Source: Melioribacteraceae bacterium
GTDB taxonomy: Bacteria; Bacteroidota; Ignavibacteria; Ignavibacteriales; Melioribacteraceae
Assembly (NCBI GenBank): GCA_030584085.1
Contig: CP129490.1
Span: 3,505,511-3,569,510, forward strand
Length of the DNA: 64,000 nucleotides
Direction: 5' to 3'
Shown: positions 9,401 to 16,973 of the stretch, piece after piece
Numbering within the stretch: position 1 is the stretch's first letter
How the letters are laid out: every line of letters starts with the position of its first letter
The notes under the pieces: model-generated
What the model was told of the DNA's origin: nothing
What the model saw: the letters and a program-made list of their open reading frames with translations, nothing else
Database searches by the model: none
Program-made: the position numbers and the translations under genes

Positions 9401-11427
9401 ATATTTGCGATATTATTTACATCGCCTAAAGTTGTAATAGTTGACCAATCGGCAGTATACGGAAGAGGCCAAATATTACCGGCTTCATAATTTAAGGTAA
9501 CCGATTCAGTTGCTTGCGCACCTAAAGCATCGGTTGCAGTAAATTCAACTGTATTTATTCCATTGCTTAAGTCAGCGCGGTCTATTTCTGTTACGAAATC
9601 TCCTGCACTAAGTAAACGAGTTCCGTTTGGTCCGATGTTTAATGAAACTGAAGATCCTCCGTTCAACTTGTAGGATAAACTTGCTACTCCGTTATCATCC
9701 GAAACTCTTCCCAAAATATTTACCCATTGCTGTGGATTGCCAAGATTGCCGAATGTTTGATTATCTCCGTACCAAACTTCGATTGTTGGTGGATCTGTAT
9801 TTTGTGTATCGGTGTCGGTTATCGGATCATCGCTGCTCATAAAATAATCAGCGCTTGCTGTATAAGGAGGGTTGCTGCCTGCATTGCCTCCGTAAAAACC
9901 AACTTGGTTTACCGTAAAAGCTTGAGTAAAAGATGATGCGGTATTCCAATTATTTCCATCGCTTGAATACTCATATAACCAGTCATTGCCTGTACGAGTT
10001 ACTCTTAAATATGGAGGAGAACTGGAAATTGTAGCAACCGAAGGAGTTTGAAGAATATTCGAACCATCAATAACCGCTACATACAATTTTAATCCGTTGC
10101 CATAATAATGTCCAAGTCGTATAAAAGTATCATTATCTTCTTGAACAATTAACCCTTGCATCTGATAAGTTGAAGAAGGAACGGATTCAAATTTTACTTC
10201 AATTTGAAAATCGGTATCGGGTGCTACTTGAAGTAAGCGAGGCGCATTATTACTAGTTCCTGTATAAAGATTATGATCGGTTCCGCCCGGAATTTCTATA
10301 TTAGCATTTGTCCCGGTCATGTCTAGAGTAACATCACCTACGGGATCATAATATGTCCAAAAGCTTTGCAATATAGTTTCGGGATTAAAATCATCCGAAA
10401 TAATTGAAGGACCTGCCACGTATTCATAAGCTCCTATATCAACAGTGCTTTCTAAAATTCTGTCGTTACCGTCAAGATCGTAAACTCCCGTCATCCAGGC
10501 TTGATTTGTACCGGCATTAATTAAAGTAGAGCTCGATGTCAAATGAAAATCATTAGAGGCTACGTTTTCAAATAACGGGTCATCAGTTGTATTGCCTGTG
10601 CCCAACGGTAAAGCCGGTGTTGTGCAATTATTAGTATAAGTTTTACCCGAAGTTTCAGCAGTAACTACATTATCTCCGTTATTAAAGTAAGAAATTGTGT
10701 TTCTCATAACCGCCGTACCTCGGTTTCTAATACCCGCTCCGTTTGGACCGGTATTATCAACTACAGTACAATTTTCAATTGTTCCAGCCGCCCAAATATT
10801 AATACCTCCACCAAGTCCGACTGAAGTATTTCCGTAGACAAGACAATTTCTTGCCGTTCCACCGTTCAATAAACGAATACCACCGCCATAACCGCTTCCT
10901 GAATTATTATCGGCAAGGTTATTGGTTAGGATACAATTATAAACTAAACCGTTATTATCGACAGCGACACCGCCGCCATCACGTGCTTGTCCACCTGTAA
11001 TAAAACAATTCTGAACAGTGCCTCCACTAACAATGTTAACATTACCGCCGAAACTTCCGGGGTTGTAACCGTTCTGAATTGTAAAACCATCCAGCACAGC
11101 ATCAACGTGATCGATGTAAAAACATCTTGTTGTATTGTTGCCATCAACTATGGATGCTGAATAACCGTTTACACTTTTTACAGTGATTCCTTTGGTGATG
11201 GAAATATTTGTTGATAAAGCGTACATGCCATCGTCAACAAGTACTAAATCTCCAGTGCTTGCGGCATTAACAGCAGTTTGAATGTCGGTTGCTGCATCAT
11301 CCCAACTGGAATATGGTGCAATGTTCCCTCCCGTTGGTGATACATATAAAGTTGCTTGTGCAAACATCGTCGCTTGCGATATATATAAAAGTGCGACGAT
11401 GAAAAACAGAGTGAATCTGGTTTTCAT
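6406..11427 (-). CDS. giant multidomain type IX-secreted protein (beta-helix, lectin-like, cohesin- and dockerin-like)
   Basis: This 1673-residue protein has the following parts, in order. A signal peptide (about 1-23). A right-handed beta-helix resembling pectate-lyase/choice-of-anchor proteins (about 25-340; repeats with GGGI and NCxxxxN, ending DIGAYEY). A concanavalin/DUF1349-like domain (about 345-535, with YQMQGLIVQEDNDTFIRLG). An Ig-like segment (about 545-650). A second lectin-like region (about 660-845). A putative Ig domain (about 855-945, LPSWLTFIDNGNGSATLSGTPT). A second DUF1349-like copy (about 950-1130). An FN3-like ITWTSTDV segment (about 1140-1215). A cohesin-like domain (about 1220-1365). 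A dockerin-like pair of DxDxDGxxD-type loops (about 1375-1440). A second cohesin-like module (about 1450-1570). Finally a type IX sorting domain (about 1595-1673, YPNPFNP, LASGIYIYSLEG). It is probably surface-attached or released. No catalytic site is recognised; polysaccharide binding or adhesion is an inference. Confidence 0.85.
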   Translation of the reverse strand: MKTRFTLFFIVALLYISQATMFAQATLYVSPTGGNIAPYSSWDDAATDIQTAVNAASTGDLVLVDDGMYALSTNISITKGITVKSVNGYSASIVDGNNTTRCFYIDHVDAVLDGFTIQNGYNPGSFGGNVNIVSGGTVQNCFITGGQARDGGGVAVDNNGLVYNCILTNNLADNNSGSGYGGGIRLLNGGTARNCLVYGNTSVGLGGGINIWAAGTIENCTVVDNTGPNGAGIRNRGTAVMRNTISYFNNGDNVVTAETSGKTYTNNCTTPALPLGTGNTTDDPLFENVASNDFHLTSSSTLINAGTNQAWMTGVYDLDGNDRILESTVDIGAYEYVAGPSIISDDFNPETILQSFWTYYDPVGDVTLDMTGTNANIEIPGGTDHNLYTGTSNNAPRLLQVAPDTDFQIEVKFESVPSSTYQMQGLIVQEDNDTFIRLGHYYGNGLKLYVAVIDGSNILQTPSVATISSSPPYLRVTRTGNDWLYEYSSDGNNWNTASSFTQAFTVNQVGFYGGNAGSNPPYTASADYFMSSDDPITDTDTQNTDPPTIEVWYGDNQTFGNLGNPQQWVNILGRVSDDNGVASLSYKLNGGSSVSLNIGPNGTRLLSAGDFVTEIDRADLSNGINTVEFTATDALGAQATESVTLNYEAGNIWPLPYTADWSTITTLGDVNNIANIVDGLWELTPNGIRTTESGYDRLIVLGDESWTTNYEVTAEMTIHSTTSGSGVGFAIGWQGHTGTASPRTQWPLEAIGWIRNFNSLRILTYTSGIVASQSYSMSYNTKYLLKAKSEDIGGGQSKFSVKIWADGDTEPASYMISADIADRNGSVLLITHMADVTWGTISIEPLSGNFTPQFTSSPITNAQVDQAYNYNITASDPNAGDILTITAPTLPSWLTFIDNGNGSATLSGTPTSANLGTHSVQLLVDDGNGETAEQNFTITVTPDASSLPFSDQFCGPDIESYWTIYDPYENQAGESTFGINDGVLEISIPSGVSHDLASNSSPRILQTILDDDFGVEVKFNSVPSVQYQMQGIIVQGTGYRLRFETYFGGQNYFYANGYGAAFGAAINQAIGGPIPAYLRVIRTGDDFAFDYSYDGSTWTNIVTRTIPVAVSEVGLYGANHNPNPAFTVEAEYFRNTNDPIPSCSFVEVTSPNGGEIWAGSSTQNITWTSTDVTNVNIEFSSDNGSNWNTVATSVDASTGTFAWAVPNISSNECLIRVSDTDDANTFDISDASFTINYTVTDPTITIGSATTVAGSYVTIPIDLTAPTGFKIDYLLQGKIHFNASKLKFLYGGYDPGMLVNDFAWNGTFYSAFPGTVDIILSGNTPINANGTLFYLTFQVIDANAGSTDLTSSTSEFPVDVLEYPLTVVNGTVAYSAGSGTSTNRGDATLNYIVDVFDALAVIYHWIGLYPLSGQAFINADADFDGNVDIDDYLRIIFFIYLHDWDFVFPSVSPSSSIALGGASFENSEMITIPIDLANSTNVQSAEVTFEFNPIEFEYINTNSELTGNANLKTAVKDGKVTVVGVSTQEIQNGNIGAVKFKKLTNNTNSKISSTYKLNNGKASGSNLLSIGNGTITDVKEDDNEIPIKYELSQNYPNPFNPTTIIKFAVPKAGYYHLNVYNILGQKMMTLVEGQLQAGYHSSVFDGANLASGIYIYSLEGENVNLSRKMLLIK

Positions 11428-11576
11428 CTTTACCTCTTTTTATGGTCGATATTTTTAACAAAGAGTAAGAGGCAAAAGTGATACCAGTATTTTGCTTTGA
11501 TTTTAGTTGATAATAGGTCTTTTTAAAATTATGGAATGTATCAAAATGAAAGGATTGCTTGAATTGATGCATTTAT

Positions 11577-11659
11577 AAATCCCCGGGATTTTTCTATAGT
11601 AATAACTGTATCCTAAACTTCCTTTATTACTTTTTAAGCTTGCAAATCCCGGGGATTTG
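11577..11659. repeat. paired CCCGGG palindromes (family B), about 80 bp apart end to end
   Basis: AAATCCCCGGGATTT (11577-11591) and its exact reverse complement AAATCCCGGGGATTT (11644-11658) flank 52 bases of AT-rich sequence. The unit lies downstream of cydB and upstream of the giant secreted gene, both on the minus strand. A second pair with almost the same spacing occurs at 40069-40149 before valS. It could be a small inverted-repeat element or a regulatory or terminator structure. Confidence 0.65.
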
Positions 11660-11664
11660 GTATA

Positions 11665-12693
11665 TCAATAACTCATCGCATTCAGTTTTACTTTTCCTCT
11701 GAATACCCAATAAATGCTAATCGTATAAGCAAGAACAAAAGGGATTCCTATAATTGCCATAATCAACATAATGTTTAGAGTCTTTTGTGATGATGCCGCA
11801 TTGTAAATGTTTAGTGAAAATTCCGGATTGGGATTCGATAAAACTATATTTGGAAATAAGCCAAGAGCAAACAATGCCAGCAATGCAGCAATACTTGCCG
11901 CAGAAGAAAGAAAAGCTCTGAACTCTCTTTTGTGATGTATCTCCCTCGGAATATTTGCTATTGCAAGCATGTTTAGTATTGCTACCAGAAACAAAGCAGG
12001 CGAATCTTTAAAGTGATCAATCATATGCGGATAATAAATCAACGTAGCCATTGTTGTTGTTACATACATTATTACAAAAAATATGATTGTATTATTAACC
12101 CATCCGCTTAATCTTTTTTGAAGTTCACCTTCTGTTTTTAGTACTGCATATATTGAGCCGTGCATCATAAATAATGCGACTGTAGTTATACCAACCATAA
12201 CGGTGTAAGGATTAATTAATGACCAAAAGTTTCCGGCAAATTCTTTATCGGCGCCAAGCGGAACACCGGTGATAATATTTCCAAGTGCAACACCCATCAG
12301 CAATGCAATCAAAATACTTGATACACTAAAAGCGATATCCCAAGCGTTTCTCCAACGTTTGCTAGGTCTTTTACTTCTGAATTCGATAGCGACCGCCCGG
12401 AAAATTAATCCCGCCAGAAGTAACATAAACGCAGTATAAAACCCGGAAAATACTGTTGCATAAACATGCGGAAATGCAGCAAACAAAGCTCCGCCGCCTG
12501 TAACAAGCCAAACTTCGTTTCCATCCCAAACCGGACCGATTGAATTTATCATCAATCTTCTTTCTGTGTCATCCTTAACGAGAAGATGTAGTGAACCGAC
12601 TCCCAAATCAAAGCCATCAAGAATTGCATAGCCGGTCAGCAATACCCCTATTAATATGAACCAAATTGTATTTAAGTCAAATGTGAATTCCAT
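11665..12693 (-). CDS. cydB: cytochrome bd quinol oxidase subunit II
   Basis: This 342-residue integral membrane protein has the CydB hallmarks: an N-terminal TIWFILIGVLLTGYAILDGFDLGVGSLHLL, then INSIGPVWDGNEVWLVTGGGALFAAFPHVYATVFSGFY (about residues 50-90). At least eight hydrophobic segments are visible. With CydA it forms the quinol:O2 oxidoreductase that reduces oxygen at low concentration without pumping protons. It starts 20 bases after the cydA stop, and the upstream Rrf2 gene completes the operon. No CydX-like small subunit was seen downstream. Confidence 0.95.
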   Translation of the reverse strand: MEFTFDLNTIWFILIGVLLTGYAILDGFDLGVGSLHLLVKDDTERRLMINSIGPVWDGNEVWLVTGGGALFAAFPHVYATVFSGFYTAFMLLLAGLIFRAVAIEFRSKRPSKRWRNAWDIAFSVSSILIALLMGVALGNIITGVPLGADKEFAGNFWSLINPYTVMVGITTVALFMMHGSIYAVLKTEGELQKRLSGWVNNTIIFFVIMYVTTTMATLIYYPHMIDHFKDSPALFLVAILNMLAIANIPREIHHKREFRAFLSSAASIAALLALFALGLFPNIVLSNPNPEFSLNIYNAASSQKTLNIMLIMAIIGIPFVLAYTISIYWVFRGKVKLNAMSY

Positions 12694-12713
12694 TATTTCC
12701 TCTACTTTAATTT

Positions 12714-14084
12714 TTAGTGATTTAAAACTTCTTTTTGCTTTTCATATTCAGATGCAATTGTATCGGGTTGTTCAGGTCCGTGTTGAATTTTTTCATTCAA
12801 CAAGTAAATGAACAATACAAACAGCAAAGAATAGATTACAAAAAAGAGAATTAATGAAAATATCACTTGATTAGCTTCAACAACTTTTGAAAGTGCGTCA
12901 GCAGTTCTTAACAATCCATAAACGATCCAAGGTTGTCTCCCTACTTCTGCTGCAATCCAACCAATTTGATTAGCAATTTGAGGACCGAGTACCGAGAAAA
13001 CCAAAATCCATAAGAGCCATTTTGTTTCGAATAATTTTTTTCGCTTCCAATAAAATATACTTACTATACTAATTGCGATTAAGAAGAAACCAATTGCAAC
13101 CATAATGTGATATGCTTGAAATACAATATTAACAGGCGGTCTGTCCTCCGGTCTAAATGCGTTTAATCCCATAACTTCTTTACTTGCATCTCCATAGATC
13201 AAATAACTTAACAATCCGGGAATCGCGATTCCGTATTTAACTTCTTGCTTCTTATCATCAACCCATCCAAATAAATATAATGGTGCAACGGCTGAAGAAT
13301 CATAATGTCCTTCAAAGGCAGCCATTTTAGCCGGTTGATTTTCGCTAACACCAATCGCACTTTGATGCCCGGTAAACAATTGAAATAGTGAAGCGAATAA
13401 TGCAACCACTAAAGCAATTTTAATTGACTGTTGTGCAAATTCAATATGTTTTTTTCTTATAAGATAATATGCACTCACGCTTATAACTAAAAAAGCACCG
13501 GCAAGCCAGGCTCCGGAAAGTACGTGAGACAATCTTTCCATCGAGGACGGATTAAAAACCATCGCCCAAAAGTCGGTAATTTCGGCTCTCATGTTTAGTC
13601 CTTCACCCACAAGATGATAACCTGCGGGAGTTTGCTGCCATGAGTTTGCAACAACAATCCAAACTGCACTTAACATCGAACCGAGCGAAACCATTATTGT
13701 TGAGAAGAAGTGTGTTTTAGGACCAACTTTATCCCAGCCAAAAACTAATATTGCCAAGAATCCGGATTCGAGAAAGAATGCAAAAATTCCTTCGGCTGCC
13801 AGGGCGCTACCAAAAACATCTCCGACAAATCTTGAGTACGTTGCCCAGTTAGTACCAAACTCAAATTCCATAACAATACCGCTGGCAACACCGATGGCAA
13901 AAGTTAATGCGAATACTTTTACCCAAAATTTTGTCATTCGCTCATAAAGAGGATTTTTCGTTTTGAAATACATCCCTTCCATTATAACTAGAATTACACC
14001 AAGCCCAATACTTAATGGCGGAAAGATATAATGGAAGGCAATTGTAAATGCAAATTGAATACGCGCAAGTATTTCAACATCCAT
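12714..14084 (-). CDS. cydA: cytochrome bd quinol oxidase subunit I
   Basis: This 456-residue subunit carries the haems and the quinol site. The N-terminal segment [25 protein letters not shown] contains the haem b595 histidine. [16 protein letters not shown], the conserved [15 protein letters not shown] of the Q-loop (about residues 245-260) and [16 protein letters not shown] (about residues 385-400) are all present. The Q-loop is short compared with the E. coli enzyme, which is the common form outside proteobacteria. It lies between a likely redox-responsive Rrf2 regulator (38-base gap) and cydB (20-base gap), an arrangement suited to oxygen or nitric-oxide control of respiration. Confidence 0.95.
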   Translation of the reverse strand: MDVEILARIQFAFTIAFHYIFPPLSIGLGVILVIMEGMYFKTKNPLYERMTKFWVKVFALTFAIGVASGIVMEFEFGTNWATYSRFVGDVFGSALAAEGIFAFFLESGFLAILVFGWDKVGPKTHFFSTIMVSLGSMLSAVWIVVANSWQQTPAGYHLVGEGLNMRAEITDFWAMVFNPSSMERLSHVLSGAWLAGAFLVISVSAYYLIRKKHIEFAQQSIKIALVVALFASLFQLFTGHQSAIGVSENQPAKMAAFEGHYDSSAVAPLYLFGWVDDKKQEVKYGIAIPGLLSYLIYGDASKEVMGLNAFRPEDRPPVNIVFQAYHIMVAIGFFLIAISIVSIFYWKRKKLFETKWLLWILVFSVLGPQIANQIGWIAAEVGRQPWIVYGLLRTADALSKVVEANQVIFSLILFFVIYSLLFVLFIYLLNEKIQHGPEQPDTIASEYEKQKEVLNH

Positions 14085-14122
14085 TTAATTATTCTCCATA
14101 GTTTAGTTGAATAAAATAAATT

Positions 14123-14527
14123 TTAGATCACAAATTCAGAGATCATTTTTTGCTTCATCTTTTCATGAAGTTTTTTTTCTTCTTCATCAAAGAATAAGTG
14201 GAACAAACATTTATTTGAAAACTCACAAGGGAATCTTTCATCAAGACATTGATTTAATTTTGTTTTGAAACCAATAGTTTCTAGAACTTCATAAACGGAA
14301 AGTTTATCGGCTTGTTTTTTTAATGAAACTCCGCCATACTTCCCTTGCGTTGTTGAAAGGATTCCGTTCTTTGCTAGTTTATGAACAATACGTGCAGCAA
14401 AATTTTTTGAAATGTATAATCGTTTTGAAAGTTCGCTTACCGGGAGTTGATCGTTTTTATTAAGTGCGGCTAAAGCTGAAGTGATTCGAAGTGCATAATC
14501 TTGTTCGCGTGTGATGTAAGTTTGCAT
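14123..14527 (-). CDS. Rrf2-family regulator with three cysteines, first gene of the cyd operon
   Basis: This 134-residue Rrf2-type winged-helix regulator has the DNA-binding part YALRITSALAAL...LPVSELSKRLYISKNFAARIVHKLAKNGILSTTQGKYGGVSL (residues about 10-70). The effector region has three cysteines in CLDERFPCEFSNKC (about residues 96-109), in the position where IscR and NsrR bind an iron-sulphur cluster. It is followed after 38 bases by cydA and cydB, so it is probably an autoregulated sensor of NO, O2 or Fe-S status controlling the bd oxidase. Which signal it senses cannot be told. A family A palindrome lies 20 bases upstream of its start. Confidence 0.85.
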   Translation of the reverse strand: MQTYITREQDYALRITSALAALNKNDQLPVSELSKRLYISKNFAARIVHKLAKNGILSTTQGKYGGVSLKKQADKLSVYEVLETIGFKTKLNQCLDERFPCEFSNKCLFHLFFDEEEKKLHEKMKQKMISEFVI

Positions 14528-14546
14528 CTGTTATTAGTGATCCTAC

Positions 14547-14574
14547 GTAGAGATTTGATTAATCAAATCTCTAT
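14547..14574. repeat. dispersed palindrome, family A copy 3
   Basis: Arms GTAGAGATTTGATT and AATCAAATCTCTAT make a 28-base palindrome with one mismatch at the outer end. It lies 20 bases upstream of the Rrf2 start, in the leader or promoter zone of the rrf2-cydAB operon. Confidence 0.8.
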
Positions 14575-14697
14575 AATAACCTGACAAGTAATGTATTATT
14601 TGAGAGATAATATATATAAAGAGGATATTCGAGTCAACTTTAAGATGTTATGTCTGATTTCTATTCTTAGGATTTGTCAAATTTTATTTGTGTTGTC

Positions 14698-14725
14698 GTA
14701 GCGATTTGATTAATCAAATCTCTAC
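14698..14725. repeat. dispersed palindrome, family A copy 4
   Basis: Arms GTAGCGATTTGATT and AATCAAATCTCTAC form a 28-base palindrome with one mismatch (C for A at position 5). It lies only 123 bases from copy 3, so two copies sit in one intergenic region. Confidence 0.8.
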
Positions 14726-14811
14726 AAAAAAATTTGTCAAGTTTTTCTTTTTATTTTGTGCTTTTGATTTGTTTAGAAATTCGAACTTAGAATTTAGGAT
14801 TTGCTTTAAAA

Positions 14812-14854
14812 TAAAAGACCGGCTCAGGAGACCCCACGAACTCCATAAGCCGGT
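14812..14854 (-). terminator. probable terminator after the small secreted protein gene
   Basis: On the minus strand, ACCGGCT (14854-14848) pairs with AGCCGGT (14824-14818), and an inner GGAG/CTCC pairing adds to the stem. A TCTTTTATTTT run follows. It lies 27 bases past the stop of the gene ending at 14882. Confidence 0.65.
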
Positions 14855-14881
14855 ACAGGGAGGATGGAACTTTACTTATTA

Positions 14882-15286
14882 TTAGTTAGAAACCAACAAT
14901 GAATTTTCTAATTTTGATGAAATCATTCTGAATATATCAGATTGATTTTCTTTGTAATCTTCCAATCGTAATTCTTCATTTGAATAATTTGTGATGTAAA
15001 GAACCGCTAATTGCGCTTTATATCTTAATACGGGATTTATTGATGAAATTGCTATTTCATTCAATTCATCAAGTACTTTTTCAATGTTGGCATCCGGATA
15101 ATATTTACTCAAGAACAATGTGTTATATATTGATGCTTCAACTACTCCATCTACATTGTGATTTAACGAGTGAATAAGATTTTCAGTTACAACGTTTGAG
15201 AAGTTTGCCGGTTTTTGTGCATAAATACTTACCGTACTAAAAATCATCATTGCAAAAACTATTATGTATATTTTGATCGTTTTCAT
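14882..15286 (-). CDS. small exported protein of unknown function, possible sigma-54 target
   Basis: This protein of about 134 residues has a signal peptide (MKTIKIYIIVFAMMIFSTVSIYA). The mature part is mostly helical (LIHSLNHNVDGVVEASIYNTLFLSKYYPD, VLDELNEIAISSINPVLRYKAQLAVLYIT), reminiscent of HEAT-like armadillo helices in short exported proteins. The start is placed at the ATG at 15286, not the upstream in-frame ATG, because AAAGGAG lies six bases before it and the signal peptide then begins properly. A sigma-54-like promoter sits 38 bases upstream. The kinase / NtrC-type regulator pair is encoded just upstream on the same strand and may control it. Confidence 0.7.
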   Translation of the reverse strand: MKTIKIYIIVFAMMIFSTVSIYAQKPANFSNVVTENLIHSLNHNVDGVVEASIYNTLFLSKYYPDANIEKVLDELNEIAISSINPVLRYKAQLAVLYITNYSNEELRLEDYKENQSDIFRMISSKLENSLLVSN

Positions 15287-15323
15287 TATTGCTCCTTTCT
15301 TCTGATCAACTACACTCCTATTA

Positions 15324-15340
15324 TACAAAGTGGGTGCCAA
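15324..15340 (-). promoter_or_regulatory. candidate sigma-54 promoter (-24/-12)
   Basis: On the minus strand the sequence reads TTGGCACCCACTTTGTA. It matches the sigma-54 consensus TTGGCACNNNNNTTGCA at all fixed positions except the -12 C, which is T. GG and GT are separated by ten bases as required. The ATG of the small exported protein lies about 38 bases downstream. An NtrC-type activator gene is adjacent and rpoN is in the same window. Confidence 0.5.
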
Positions 15341-15415
15341 AGACAATACATATTTATAAGTTATTATTTTATAATCAGTTAGAGGAATTCACATCCAAAT
15401 CGATCATCTTAGATG

Positions 15416-15524
15416 GGTGCCACAAAATGGTAAGATTATTTTCAAACACGAGGTTAAGTTATTGATTTATAAGGGATTAGAGAAATGCCACAAAATAAAT
15501 GTGTGAAAAAATGTGGCACTCACT
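15416..15524. promoter_or_regulatory. cluster of TGTGGCA motifs, possible activator-binding sites
   Basis: TTTTGTGGCA occurs on the minus strand at 15427-15418 and again at 15495-15486. A plus-strand TGTGGCAC at 15512-15519 forms an inverted pair with the second (19 bases between half-sites). The cluster is 75-200 bases upstream of the candidate sigma-54 promoter, where an NtrC-type enhancer site would be expected. Confidence 0.35.
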
Positions 15525-15551
15525 AGAGGATGGGATGTCTTATTATACGTT

Positions 15552-16970
15552 TTAATTCTTCTTTCTTTGTAATCTATTGTTTAAAGCTCGTCTTGAGATA
15601 CCAAGCAGATCGGCAGCAATTGTTTGATTTCCGTCAGCTCGTTTCAACGCTTCATTTATTAATTCTTCCTCGGATTCTTTTAACGAAGGAAATCTTCCCG
15701 TTATTAAAATTGTAGAATCTTCGATATCGTTACCGTTCTTTTCGACTTTCTGTTTTGCGAAAGGTTCATCTGAAAGTTTTGATCGAATTAACTCGAGTGA
15801 AAGGATTCCGGATTTATGAAAACTTACGGCATCATAGATTATTCCCTCAAGTTCTCTAACATTTCCCGGGAAATGATAATTACTTAATAATGTATAAAGT
15901 TCTTTCGGTGGTCGCGGTTTCTTTTTATTTAAATCTTGAGATGCTTTTATTAAAAAGTAATCGATCAAATAAGGAATATCTTTTTTTCTTTCACGCAGCG
16001 GAGGTATATGTATGTGATGTGAGCGTAAACGATAGTATAAATCTTGCCTGAATTTATTACTGCCTTGCATTGATTTAATATCACGATTAGTTGCTACAAT
16101 AATTCTAGCATTTGAAAGCTTTGCAATATCCGAACCAAGCGGATAATACTGTCCGCCCTGAAGTAGTCTTAACAGCTTAACTTGCGATTCTATATTTAAG
16201 TCCCCGATCTCATCAAGAAAAAGAGTTCCGTCTTCAGCTTGTTCAATCAAACCTTTTCTGTCAATCTCAGCACCGGTAAATGCTCCTTTCTTATGTCCGA
16301 ACAAAGTATCGGAAAATAAATTATCATCCACACCGGCAACGTTAACAGGTACAAGATTTCCTTTTCTTCCACTTACTAAGTGAATTGCATTTGCAATTAA
16401 CTCTTTGCCAGTGCCGGTTTCACCGGTTATTAAAACAGGCAAGTTTGTCTTTGCAATTGCTTCTATATATCTGAATATCGCTCTTAAAGCACCGCTTCTT
16501 GTAATTATGCTTTCAAAAGCTTCCGGATGTTCTAATTTTTCTTTTAATAAAGATTGCTTAAGCAACTCATTTTCATTTCTAATTTCGGTAAACTCTAATC
16601 CGCGTTTTATAGTTGCTATTAATCTTGTATCATCCACCGGTTTTACTACGTAATCAAATGCACCGTCTTTCATCGATTGAACAGCATTCTCAACACTGTT
16701 GACAGCAGTTAATACAATAACCGGAATATGCGGATACTTTTTTACTATTTGAGGAAGCAATTCACTGCCGGATATATTCGGCATATTAATATCAAGTACT
16801 ACAAGAGAGTAATCTTTTTTAGAGAGAAGGCTTAAAACATTTCTTGAGTCTTTGCATGTTTCAGTATTCTTTATTCCGTTGGATGAAAAAGTAAGTTCAG
16901 CACTAAGCAAAAAGTGCTCTTCGTCATCGATTAATAGAATTGGTTTTTCCGGTGTAATGTTTGGTTTCAT
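15552..16970 (-). CDS. sigma-54-dependent response regulator (NtrC family)
   Basis: This 472-residue regulator has three domains. The receiver domain is at residues about 10-125; the phospho-acceptor Asp is in VVLDINMPNISG, and the conserved Thr and Lys follow in VLTAVNS and VVKPVDD. The AAA+ domain is at about 150-385, with Walker A TGETGTGKE, the sigma-54 contact loop GAFTGA (in KKGAFTGAEIDRKG) and Walker B GTLFLDEIGDL. The C-terminal Fis-type helix-turn-helix is LINEALKRADGNQTIAADLLGISRRALNNRLQRKK. It starts three bases after the stop of the sensor kinase gene, so the two form a two-component operon. It activates RpoN-dependent promoters. Confidence 0.95.
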   Translation of the reverse strand: MKPNITPEKPILLIDDEEHFLLSAELTFSSNGIKNTETCKDSRNVLSLLSKKDYSLVVLDINMPNISGSELLPQIVKKYPHIPVIVLTAVNSVENAVQSMKDGAFDYVVKPVDDTRLIATIKRGLEFTEIRNENELLKQSLLKEKLEHPEAFESIITRSGALRAIFRYIEAIAKTNLPVLITGETGTGKELIANAIHLVSGRKGNLVPVNVAGVDDNLFSDTLFGHKKGAFTGAEIDRKGLIEQAEDGTLFLDEIGDLNIESQVKLLRLLQGGQYYPLGSDIAKLSNARIIVATNRDIKSMQGSNKFRQDLYYRLRSHHIHIPPLRERKKDIPYLIDYFLIKASQDLNKKKPRPPKELYTLLSNYHFPGNVRELEGIIYDAVSFHKSGILSLELIRSKLSDEPFAKQKVEKNGNDIEDSTILITGRFPSLKESEEELINEALKRADGNQTIAADLLGISRRALNNRLQRKKN

Positions 16971-16973
16971 ATT

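Larger units (their letters stand above)
14528..14881. other. 354-base intergenic region with two palindromes and a terminator
   Basis: No coding region is supported here. The stretch holds two copies of the family A palindrome (14547-14574 and 14698-14725) and the terminator of the small secreted-protein gene (14812-14854). The start region of the Rrf2-cyd operon must have its promoter in the right-hand neighbourhood of 14528-14640; no clear promoter was identified by eye. Confidence 0.6.

Noticed and set aside
15300-15551. A second sigma-54 promoter at the TGTGGCACCC near 15421
   Set aside because: It has the GGCAC block but no TTGC-like element at the proper spacing, so it was treated as a possible activator site.
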